Shown one piece after another: positions 54,902 through 63,962 of a stretch of DNA of 64,000 nucleotides. The first letter of the stretch is position 1; each line of letters starts with the position of its first letter. The stretch covers positions 23,621,891-23,685,890 of the forward strand of contig CM055868.1 of NCBI GenBank assembly GCA_029582165.1, written 5' to 3'. Below the pieces are notes generated by a model. That model did no database searches and was not told the DNA's origin. It worked only from the letters and a program-made list of their open reading frames with translations. Position numbers and translations under genes: made by a program. This DNA comes from Portulaca oleracea (Eukaryota; Streptophyta; Magnoliopsida; Caryophyllales; Portulacaceae).

Positions 54902-55803
54902 TGATGTATAATGGGATCAAAAAATAGGATTGATCCATTACACATCATAGGGGAGACGTGCAACCACTCTAAGTATGGGATGCTTCACGTGAATTAGGGT
55001 TAGGGTAGGGGAGCTTCACGTGAATAGGGGAGATTTTGTGGAGTTTGGATGATTTGTGAGAGAGTATGGATTAGGGTTTGAGAAAGGTTGGATCTTTGTG
55101 AGTTTGAAAGAGTGATGGACGATTGTGAGAGGGATTTGGGGGAGGGGTTTTGACGTGAGGTCTTTGTGGGAGAGAGAGGGAATTGGTTGAGAGAACTGAG
55201 AGAGGGACGTTTGAGAGGGATTGAGAGAGAGGACGTTTGCGAGAGTTTTGTGAGAGAGAGATAGAGGGATTGACGTGAGGGAGAGAGGGAGCTTTGAGAG
55301 AGTATTGAATAGCCTTAGGGTTTATCTAACTAAAAGGATAGAAAGATAAAAGGGATAGTTCAAGGGATCAAACTTGATACAGAAACACCACAAGATAAAA
55401 CCCTAGGGCTACTTATTCTTCCACCTAGTTACAGAAACACCTTCTAGGTTTCAGAAACAAGTTTTTCCTCACCACTTGATTTGCCAAATCATGATACAAT
55501 AGAAGAGATCAATGAGGTTCTCACGAAACACTCAAGGGGTAAGCTAAAAGCTTGATTGTATTCATAATTCAAGGTTGGATGTCTTTGATCGATTACAAGC
55601 CTAGCTATTTATAATAGACTAAGTCCTAAACCTCCTAGAACTCCTAACTTGGCGTGCAAACCAAGGATTCGTACTATAAGACGCCTAAAACAACTATCTC
55701 CTCCTGAGATTAGGATTAATATTCCCTACCCTAAGGGGAGTTAGTTACAACAATATTAATCCTTTTAGGACTTGGCTTTCCTAAGATGGACTTGGTTTTG
55801 ACA
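54902..55803 (-). repeat. LTR on the minus strand, same family as block B (902 bp)
   Basis: Plus-strand ends are TGATGTATAATGGG and GGTTTTGACA, so on the minus strand TGTCAAAACC...TTATACATCA. It corresponds, inverted, to about 36720-37617 (shared GAAAGCCAAGTCCTAAAAGG, AACACTCAAGGGGTAAGC read inversely, and the CT-rich segment). Flanking pentamers (GTCTC, GTCAT) differ and the flanks belong to different elements, so this is not a clean insertion. Confidence 0.7.
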
Positions 55804-56063
55804 GTCATTATATACCATCTTTGGGCGGAGAGGAATAGGAGGCTTCATCAAAATGTCTTTCATGACCCCGCTTTTGTTTGTCTTTCTATTAAAACCGATA
55901 TAAACTTGAGGCTATACTAGCCTGTTGGTTTGTTTAGATGCTTTGGTTTGTTGTTTTGTTGGGTATTCGTTTTGATCCTTGGGTCGGTCCTATTGTTTGG
56001 CCCCTTGGGTATACCCGAGTATCATGTACTCGATTTTATCTATGGAAAAATCTTATTGATTTG

Positions 56064-56117
<54 letters not shown>
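55804..56117 (+). mobile_element. LINE 3' end with (TA)n tail
   Basis: The plus strand reads YHLWAERNRRLHQNVF and VCLSIKTDINLRL, the usual ending of plant L1 ORF2, then a TAG (55917-55919), ~150 bp of 3' UTR and a pure (TA)n run 56069-56117 in place of poly(A). It may be the separated 3' end of the LINE at 29430-32490; about 1.3 kb of ORF2 would be missing. Confidence 0.7.
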
Positions 56118-56121
<4 letters not shown>

Positions 56122-56633
56122 ATTGGATTATAATAATCCCATATTTTACAAATTGGATGGCGACAATCCCTACTTTCAGTTTGTATTCTGGTGGTCCAAA
56201 AAAAAAATTGTATTGTAGTGGTACCAAATTCACCTCCACATTTTTTAAAATTTTTTCAATTCTACCCCATATCGTTTTTATTTTTTTCATTCCTACCCCT
56301 AGAAAGGTAATGAATTGTAGTTTCTAAAACATTTTTAAACTATTTTTTTTGAGACTCTGAGTAATTATTATGATTTTTTAAAAGGAATAATAGGGAAAAA
56401 ATCGTAAAAAATTGAAAAAAAATTAGGAGAAACGCCGTCAATTCATTATAAATCATAGTAAAGTGTTATACAAAGTTTTGAATCAAATGCAACATAAAAT
56501 CTATGATATTGATGGTATACTCTCAATGATGTCCCACTACAATCCTTTTTTTTTTTTGGACAACCAGAATACAAACTGAAAATAGGGATCATCGCCATTC
56601 AATTTGCAAAATATGGGATTATTATAATCCAAT
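56122..56633. mobile_element. MITE with ~90-bp TIRs (512 bp)
   Basis: 56122-56215 and 56540-56633 are inverted copies, starting ATTGGATTATAATAATCCC and both containing CAGTTTGTATTCTGG then an A-run. No coding capacity in the middle. It sits in the TA-rich LINE tail (TA on the left to 56117, ATATATA from 56634), so the TSD cannot be told from the microsatellite. Superfamily unassigned. Confidence 0.8.
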
Positions 56634-56640
56634 ATATATA

Positions 56641-57302
56641 ATTATACTAGGGTAGGGGCGGGTTAATACAAGGGGTATTCTTTATTTTTCATTTTTTTTA
56701 TAGTGAATAACTTAAATCATGAAGGGTATGAATCACTAGCTATGTATGGGTAGATTCACATTTTGGTGGAAATCGACGATCGCAAAAAAGTTTTAGATTG
56801 ATCTACGTGATCAGCAGTAGGGAGGGTAGTGAGGGCGGAATGAGAGGTTAGGGAAAGTTTCATAGAGCATAGATGACGGAGACTGGGATTTCATTGTAGA
56901 TTGTTTCTTGTTTTGTTCTTAGGGATGACATTTCATGGCATTCAAATGTCGTGGTGGGCTCTAGATCTTCAGTAGTAAAGGCGGAAATCGAAGATCTAAA
57001 TTTTCAGTAACACTTACTACTATAACAAGTTAAGTAAAAATCATTTACAACTATTGTGAGGTAGTGTACAAAGGTGATGTGTGTAATAATTATTACGAAA
57101 AACCTCGGGTATGATAAAAAACATTTAGAGCTTATGTGGGGTAAGGTAAAAATTATTTGACAAAGATGAGGTGTGTAAAAGTTATTACAACAAACATCAG
57201 GTAGGTTAAATATAATTTACTCCATTTGGGGGAGTGGATAAGTATTTTACTTTTTGGTTAAAAAGGTAATTTGGTTGGTCCTTCCTTGAGGCTCCAGCCC
57301 CC
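56641..57302. other. no gene recognised
   Basis: AT-rich with a weak ~88-bp twofold repeat (GGTGTGTAA.A.TTATTAC at about 57079 and 57170). No ORF with a recognisable domain. Confidence 0.5.
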
Positions 57303-57338
57303 GGCCGCGTCGGACGTTTAAAGTGCCTCTTGAGCTGT
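57303..57338. repeat. 36-bp direct repeat flanking MULE 2, left
   Basis: GGCCGCGTCGGACGTTTAAA... recurs in the same orientation at 58702-58737 with about six mismatches. Confidence 0.7.
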
Positions 57339-58680
57339 AAAAAATTGTTGCGAGGTGCCACACATTTCTAACAACTGACTAGAAGGGGACCACTTTTTTA
57401 ATGCACTCGAAGGGGACCACATCTTCAAAGAATTGGCTGCTGAGTGATTTTCCGACCGTTTTGACTGAATTCCGGCGATATATATATATATATATATATG
57501 AATGAAAAGATAGAAATACCCCTATGTTTTATCAAACAATTGCTAGGAGTTGTTATACATTTCTAAAAACTGACTAGACATGGACCACTTTTTCACACCT
57601 CTTCTCTACACTCTCTCCTCCCCCAAATATCAATACAACTCCACCCATCAAAACCATAAACAAACCCATCTTCTTCTTCATTCATCCACCACCCGACCAC
57701 CACCACTATCACCAGTCCAACCAACACTACCACCACTTCAGAGCTCAGCCACCACTGAGAACAACGATGACCATTTTAATCAAATCCCAATCTAAGTTTG
57801 ACACAACCAAACACAAATCCCTCTTCTTATTCCCTGATTCAAACTGAATTCAACACCCACACTATAACCACCAATCATACTCCATTTTTGCAACCCAAAT
57901 ATTGGCAGAAAAATCCACTCCAGCCACCCAAAAACATCCATAACCACCCGGATTCAATCCTCGTTTCTCCTCTATTTTGCGCGACCAGACCCGCAGCTGT
58001 TGCCAAGGCCGTTGTCAGCGACTTATGTTGGCCGGCGCCCAAACCCACGATAACCAAACGCCGCACCTGACGACCTTCCTCCTTCTCTCTCCTGGCTTGC
58101 TTGATATTAGGTCGTGATAGGTAGGGTTAAGACCCAAAAATGAAAAACAAATTGAGAAATTGACATGGTGATGGAATTAGGAGAAGGATTTGTGCTTGAT
58201 TGAGTCAAACTTAGATTATGATTTGATTTATCGGTGGTGGCTGAGTGCCGAATTAAGTGGTGGTGGTGTTGTTGGCGGTTGGACTGGTAGTTTTGGTGGT
58301 CGTCGGGTGGTTGAGAAGAAGAAGAAGAAGAAGAAGAAGAAGAAGAAGAAGAAGAAGAATGATGATGAGTTTGTTTATGGTTTTGATGGGTGGAGTAGTA
58401 TTGATATTTGGGGGAGAAGAGAGTATAGAGGAGAGATATGAAAAAAGCGGTCCTCGTCCAGTTAGTTTTTAGGAATGCATAGCACCTCCCAACAATTGTT
58501 TGATAAAACATAGGGGTATTTATGTCTTTTCATATATACATCGCCGGAATTCAATCAAAACGGTCGGAAAATCACCTAGCAGCCAGTTCTTTGAAGATGT
58601 GGTCCCCTTCGAGTATATTAAAAAAAGTGGTCCCCTTCTAATCTGTTGTTAGAAATGTGTGACACCTTCCGGCATTAAAA
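57338..58680. mobile_element. MULE 2: long-TIR (fold-back) element
   Basis: The left arm (57338-57780) is the inverse of the right arm (about 58210-58680), with one (GAA)n expansion (58315-58358) and one (TA)n run (57477-57499). Arms start near TTGTTGCGAGGTGCCACACA and include GGGGACCACATCTTCAAAGA and TTCCGGCGAT. The same ordered motifs (GGTGCCACACAT, TCCGGCGA) are in the TIRs of the Pack-MULE at 60582-61837, so both belong to one family. The centre (57780-58200) has no transposase motif. ORFs 57580-57795, 57798-58070 and 58190-58511 are low-complexity Pro/Ser/Lys frames and are not called. No 9-10-bp TSD was found. Confidence 0.75.
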
Positions 58681-58701
58681 AACAAAACAAAAAAAAAATG
58701 T

Positions 58702-58737
58702 GGCCGCGTCCGACGTTCAGAGTGCCTCATGGGTTGT
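58702..58737. repeat. 36-bp direct repeat flanking MULE 2, right
   Basis: GGCCGCGTCCGACGTTCAGA..., same orientation as 57303-57338. It is separated from the TIR by an A-rich stretch (58675-58701). Confidence 0.7.
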
Positions 58738-59595
58738 GCATGTGCGTGACGCTCCCTCATCCCTTTTCATGAATAATCAACCCCATTTTTCTACAAGCAA
58801 TTAACCTCAGTCTTCATCAATGACGTTTTTGTCTTCTTCCTATTCTCCGCTTACGTCACAACTGACAATTCTTCCCGCTTTCCTCTTTCCCACTAATCTC
58901 TCTTCTTCAGGTACTCCTGGCCCCTTCCTTGTCTTTAACTATTAATTAGTCCTCACATTCCATCTTGTACTCCGAAAATGTTTGTAATTACTGAATTTAA
59001 GAATCCCTAGTCTTTATGACTTTATCAAACTTTTACACCCTTTTTTGGGCAGGATTTCAAGGCTTCAACCCTAATGGTTAAATTCGGAGAATTTGGTTTA
59101 GCTACTGTTGTTACGGGCTATTAACACTTTCTGAATTCAATCTTTTCTTTCCTTTTTTTGTTAAACGAAAGGCCCAGAATCTAAAATTCTCTGTGTTTCA
59201 TCTCACTGCTAAAATGCTAATGTAAAGTGGGCAGTTTTTTTTTTTTTTGTGTTTTAGCTCATTGCTAAAATGCTATTGCAAAGTGGGCAGTTTTTTTTTT
59301 ATATGTCCAATTGGGTTGAGTTTGGAGGTGACTGCTAAGTAGGCAATGCTATGCCTGCATTCTTTATGCATGGGCAGGGCTGAGTAACGGGCCGGGTCAG
59401 GCCGGGTTCGGGCCAACCACTAACGGGTCGGGTCGGTTGGATTGGGTTGGGTTGAGACATTTTTTATTGGGCCAAGTAGGTTGGGTTTTAACATGCCGGA
59501 ATTCACATTCACCATACATATTACCCACTTCATTCATATACTTTTGCACTTTTCATTTCATTCAATTCCTAATTTCCTATCCATTTCTTTCTTTA
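58738..59595 (+). other. non-repetitive-looking stretch with a possible first exon
   Basis: ATG 58820 opens 30 codons rich in Ser, Thr and Leu (MTFLSSSYSPLTSQLTILPA), ending in a good splice donor context (TTCAG/GTACTC at 58910/58911). A T-rich tract and GGGCAG at 59047-59052 could be an acceptor, but the joined frame stops nine codons later. It may be a gene-start fragment (the N-terminus resembles a plastid transit peptide in composition) or chance. Two ~65-bp tandem copies (GCTAAAATGCTA...GTGGGCAG) lie at 59205-59300. Confidence 0.2.
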
Positions 59596-59596
59596 A

Positions 59597-59625
59597 CTAG
59601 TCCTTGTATGCGTTGCACGGGACAA
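59597..59625 (-). repeat. possible degenerate Helitron 3' terminus
   Basis: The minus strand reads CCCGTGCAACGCATAC, then ACAAGGA, then CTAG followed by T, like the hairpin plus CTAG ending of plant Helitrons, but the stem is eroded. No matching 5' end was found. 59626-60013 upstream on that strand is AT-rich without a gene. Confidence 0.35.
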
Positions 59626-60013
59626 AAGTAAATTACATATATGTTAAAATATTATTTAATTTATATATTAAATGATATGGGGAAAAACTAATAGAAATAG
59701 ATAACTATACAACTAATGATTAAAAATAAAAGAAATAGCGCATAAAATTAAAATAAATAAAGAAAGAAAGAAAGAAAAATAGAGGGGGGAGTTACCTTTG
59801 TACACATTTTCTCTCTATTTATAATTACACTTGAATCATGTTTATTTTCATTCATATAGGTTGAAAAAATAATGAAATATATAATGTTTTTAATCACAAA
59901 TGAAAAGTTAATTAATAATTTCACAACCACATACCAATTGGAAGAAAAGAGGAACTTACCTTTATAAAACTTAAAGAATAAGAATCTCAATTTCATATAT
60001 TTCCCTCTTAATC

Positions 60014-60571
60014 CTTAACTATTATAAAAAGGAGAGTTTCTGTTGTTGTTGTGGAGCTTAGTCTGCTTGCTTGCTTGCTTGTGTTCACACGAATTTACTA
60101 TTTTGCCCTTGGATATAATAATTAATCAGTAACTTACCTTAAACTTGTGTTCACACACAAATTTACTCTTTTACCCTCGAGTACAATAATTAAGCGATAT
60201 AGGTCAAATGTATATTTGGTTAAGGTAAACACGGGTCTGGTATATTTTGATTTCAGGTAAGTTTCACTGTAAAAATGTGACTCGTGTGTATTTCTAATTC
60301 AGGTAAATTTCACTCTAAAATCATGACTCGGATGTATTTGGGGTTTAGGTAAATATGATCGGGTATATTTCAAATTCAGGTAAGTAGTACAAGTCAGATG
60401 TTCTTTGACAATATTTTTTTTTAGTTTTATGTGAAAATATTTTGATACAATTATAATATTTGTACAATGAAAATATTAAATTCTTCATATACGACAATCG
60501 TTAAAGAATTTTATATAGTATGAAACTAAATTATTGTACATCGTATTTGAAAAATAAATATAATAATATAT
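60014..60571. repeat. ~550-bp repeat, copy 1 (host of the Pack-MULE)
   Basis: From CTATTATAAAAAGGAGAG to TGTACATCGTATTTGAAAA it matches 61932-62553 in order, with moderate divergence and indels. Rich in recurring AATTCAGGTAA and TTTCACTCTAAAA phrases. Noncoding. The Pack-MULE inserted just after it. Confidence 0.8.
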
Positions 60572-60581
60572 ACAAATTACA
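60572..60581. repeat. target site duplication of the Pack-MULE, left copy
   Basis: ACAAATTACA, identical to 61838-61847; 10 bp, within the 9-11 bp range for Mutator-like elements. Confidence 0.9.
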
Positions 60582-61837
60582 CAAAAAATTGCTAAGGGGT
60601 GCCACACATCTTTTTTAACTAACTGGCGGGGCACAACTTTTCTATAATACATTCCCGGGTGACATTATATTTAACTAAATGACTCAAGGGTGGCATTCGG
60701 GCTACTTTGGCTGAAATCCGGCGAATTATGTTGAAAAAGACGAAAATACCCTTATTTTTCTTTCTAATTTAATTTTATCTACCCTTCCTCCATCTTCCTC
60801 TCTTTCCCTCTCCCTCTTCCTCCACCCTCCTGAAGCTCAACCAACAATGGAAGCCTTCCAACGACTTCGGATCTCTCAACGCCACCTTCGACCCCTCCGA
60901 CGACGTCGTTTCCTTCCACCCACCCAACAACAACTCCGTCGCCGTCAATGTCCTCCTCCTCGTCAAGGCGGTGCCGTACAACCTCTCCATATTCACCGTC
61001 GATTCCCTCCTCGTCCCTTTTGGGCTCGATCTGATGGCGTCGGAGGTGCGCCCTCCTCCGCCGGGGCTCAACATAACCCAAGCTCTCATCGGCGGCCATG
61101 ACTTCAACGTCGCGGCGTCGATGCTGACGGCGTCGGGGATGGTGGAGGAGTTCGAGGCGGACGAGGGCGGCGCCAGAATCACCCTCTTCGTACCCACCGA
61201 CGAGGCCTTCACGAATCTTCCGGCGATGGCGCAGCTGCAAGCTTTGCCGGCGGAGAGAAAAGCCCTGGTGCTCAAATTTCACGTCCTGCATTCATACTAC
61301 CCTCTCATATCCCTAGAGTCGATCGTGAACCCAGTTCAGCCGACGCTCGCCACCGAGGACAACGGCACCGAAAGTTTCACGCTCAACATTTCTCGGGTAA
61401 ACGGTTCGGTGGCGATCAACACGGGTATTGTTCAGGCAGTGGTGACACAGACGGTGTTTGATCAGAACCCAGTTGCTATTTTTGGGGTTCCAATGTGTTT
61501 TTGCCCGGGGAGATCTTTGGAAAAGAGGGAGAAAGTGGTGTGAGTTTAGGACTTCTCAGGAGCCACCATTGTTTCCGGCTGAGCTTCAGGAGGGTGGAGG
61601 AAGAGGGAGAGGGAAAGAGAGGAAGATGGAGGAAGGGTAGATAAAATTAAATTAGAAAGAAAAATACGGGTATTTTCGTCTTTTTCGACATAATTCGCCG
61701 GATTTCAGCCAAAGTAGCCGGAATGTCACCCTTGAGTCATTTAGTTAAATATAATGTCACCCGAGAATGTATTATAGAAAAGTTGTACCCCGCCAGTCAA
61801 TTAAAAAAGATGTGTGGCACCCCTCGGCAATTTTTTG
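60582..61837. mobile_element. Pack-MULE with ~259-bp TIRs carrying an FLA4-like gene fragment
   Basis: Arms 60582-60840 and 61580-61837 are inverted copies (CAAAAAATTGC ... GAAGCTCA) at high identity. Perfect 10-bp TSDs. The interior 60841-61579 is GC-rich, unlike the AT-rich surroundings, and codes part of a plant fasciclin-like arabinogalactan protein. No transposase. Related in TIR sequence to MULE 2 at 57338-58680. Acquisition of host exons between TIRs is the defining trait of Pack-MULEs. Confidence 0.93.
60848..61543 (+). pseudogene. captured fragment of fasciclin-like arabinogalactan protein, FLA4/SOS5-like
   Basis: The continuous plus frame from about 60848 to TGA 61541-61543 (~231 codons) reads NDFGSLNATFDPSDD, VPYNLSIFTVDSLLVPFGLD and then a FAS1 domain: LNITQALIGGHDFNVAASML, ITLFVPTDEAFTNLP (H1-type motif), LVLKFHVLHSYYPL (YH-type region), LNISRVNGSVAINTG and VVTQTVFDQNPVAIFGVP. 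This is the end of the first and most of the second FAS1 region of FLA4-class proteins (GPI-anchored wall/plasma-membrane glycoproteins; SOS5 in Arabidopsis). The signal peptide, first FAS1 domain, AGP region and GPI signal are absent. After GVP the frame is shifted by one base near 61495 (the FLPGEIFG-like reading lies in another frame). The identification is from recalled family features, not a search. Confidence 0.88.
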
Positions 61838-61847
61838 ACAAATTACA
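61838..61847. repeat. target site duplication of the Pack-MULE, right copy
   Basis: ACAAATTACA, matching 60572-60581. Confidence 0.9.
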
Positions 61848-61931
61848 TGATATTGTATTATTGATTGTAATTTTTCATATTTATTATAATCTTTAAAGAA
61901 TTTTCCTTTCCTTTCCTTTCATTTCCTTTCC

Positions 61932-62553
61932 TTAACTATTATAAAAAGGAGAGTTTCATGCTGTTGTAGAGTTTAGTCTGTCTGCTTGCTTGCTTGTGTT
62001 CACACATAAATTTACTATTTCGTCCTTTAATATAATAATTAATCAGCAACTTACCTTAAACTTGTGTTCACAAACGAATTTACTATTTTACCCTCGAGTA
62101 CAATAATTAAGCAATATAGGTCGAATGTATACTTGGTTAAGGTAAATACGAGTCGGGTGTATTTTGATTACTGGTAAATTTCACTCTAAAAATGTGACTT
62201 AGGTGTATTTCAAATTCAGGTAAATACAAGTCAGATGTTCTTCGATAGTAAAAATTTCGTTTCAGGGTAAATACGAGTCGGGTGTATATTGGTTTCGAAT
62301 AAATTTCACTCTAAAAACATGACTTGGGTGCATTTTGGGTTTAGGTAAATATGAACGCGTATATTTCAAATTCAGGTAAGTAGTATAGGTCAGATGTTCT
62401 TTGACAATAATTTTTTTAGTTTTATGTGAATATATTTTGATACAATTATAATATTTGTACAATGGAAATGTTAAATTTTTCACATACGACAATCTTTAAA
62501 GGATTTTATATAGTATGAAAACTAAATTATTGTACAACGTATTTGAAAAATAA
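61932..62553. repeat. ~600-bp repeat, copy 2
   Basis: Direct copy of 60014-60571, including the GCTTGCTTGCTTGTGTTCAC, ACCCTCGAGTACAATAATTA and ACAATTATAATATTTGTACA phrases. It holds one extra internal block (about 62220-62280). A TTTCC-rich stretch (61896-61931) separates it from the rest of copy 1. From 62554 to 62834 no gene is seen. Confidence 0.8.
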
Positions 62554-63293
62554 AAAGAAGTTAGGTAAGGATATAGTAGAGATAGGTAAATGTCTCATCA
62601 TTTTTTTTATTATTTTAAAATAAGTTCAGTAAATAAAATAAAGAATTTTAAATATACATGCATGACCTAAAAACATAATCTTGTTCTTTTGGACGATAAG
62701 GTAAAATAAAATTAGGTTAGGTAGGTAAAACAATGATAATCCTACTAAGTAAAAAAATAGGACCTAAGATTATTTTGAAAACAAGTTTTTGGATATACAT
62801 CTTTGATTCTATTATAGTTTATTTAATAAGTAAACTAGGCTTCAACCCGTGCGATGCACGGAGTGAACTCAATTAGTTACTTTTGAAATTTTATAAAAGT
62901 CATGGATGTGAAACTTGTAGATGAATATTGAGGAAAACGTTTATGAATGTCAAACTTATGGATGGGGAAGGTAAATGATTATGTCGATCTATATGATTAT
63001 AAAGTGCGATAAGATTGATCTTGCTTGCTCTTGACTGTAAATGAAGAGAGGTTTAATTTTGGGATATTTAGTACGTTGTTTGTGAAAGTAGATGCATAAC
63101 CATAGGTTAATATCCGGGAAATAGATATAACCTCTAACAGATGTATTATATTTATATAGATATCTACAATAACTCATGAATCTCATTTACCTAACCGTAA
63201 GGGTCATATTAATAATCTAATTGGTAATGGTTTTGAAGTGTTTAGGATATTAAGGTCATTAGTTATGGACAATTTTGTTTTAGCGGTGTAATT

Positions 63294-63706
63294 AAATTAA
63301 AATTGAATACTAGTGTTTAAGATTTTGTAGGACTCGTTTAGCGATATATTTTTTTGATTTCTTAAATTGTAAATAAAATCTGGAAAGAAATAAAAAATAA
63401 AATACAATTTAAATTAAAATTGAGCACTACTGTTTGAGACTTAGTAGGACTTGTTTTGAATGTAACTGCTGTCAAGCAGACATGGATTAAAGATATATTT
63501 TTTAATTTATTTAATTGTAAATAAAATCGGGAAAGAAATAGAAAATAAAATACAATTTAAATTTAAATTGAACACTACTGTTTGAGATTTAGTAGGACTC
63601 GTTTTGAATGTAACTGTTGTCAAGCAGACATGGATTAAGGATATATTTTTCTAATTTCTTTAATTGTAAATAAAATCTGAAAAAAATTGAAAATAAAATA
63701 CAATTT
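63294..63706. repeat. three tandem units of ~120-148 bp inside the Helitron
   Basis: Units begin AAATTAAAATTGA at about 63294, 63411 and 63559 and share CACTACTGTTTGAGA, AGTAGGACTCGTTTTGAATG and TTAATTGTAAATAAAATC. The first unit lacks the TGTCAAGCAGACATGGATTA segment present in units 2 and 3. Confidence 0.85.
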
Positions 63707-63776
63707 ACTGTGCTGTGATCGATCTAGACTCCGAGAAACAATCCCGTGACTTTATTTCGTGGGTCGCACAATGATT

Positions 63777-63779
63777 TTA

Positions 63780-63818
<39 letters not shown>

Positions 63819-63820
63819 TT
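63777..63820. repeat. (ATT)n microsatellite
   Basis: About 14 units of ATT; a second (ATT)n run closes the window (63963-64000). Confidence 0.95.
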
Positions 63821-63962
63821 CAAAATAATTACTGATATTTGGACCACAATAATTTAATTCAATATTTATCTATCTTCTGATTGGTCAAAATCCCTACAAT
63901 TAATCTACTTTCTCCATTTAACGGGACCCACACACTTTACTATTAATATTATATAGATATAG

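Larger units (their letters stand above)
62835..63957 (-). mobile_element. Helitron-like element, non-autonomous (1123 bp)
   Basis: The minus strand begins TCTATATAATATTAATAG (63957) after an A. It ends with the hairpin CCGTGCATCGCACGG, eight bases, and CTAG (62838-62835), followed by T. This gives the A-TC...CTAG-T layout of Helitrons, with the 3' hairpin about 8 bases from the end and no TSD. No Rep/helicase coding is present, so it would depend on an autonomous partner. The interior carries three tandem units (63294-63706) and an (ATT)n run. Confidence 0.75.

Noticed and set aside
55930..56327. ORFs with Ile-Tyr repeats
   Set aside because: Translations of the (TA)n tail of the LINE.
58190..58511. 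Poly-Lys, poly-Arg and poly-Ser ORFs
   Set aside because: All three are readings of one (GAA)n expansion in the MULE 2 arm.
60775..61291. Two long minus-strand ORFs (166 and 170 codons) opposite the FLA4-like fragment
   Set aside because: They are antisense shadows of a GC-rich coding region; products are Arg/Gly-rich with no domain, while the plus strand has a clear FAS1 domain.
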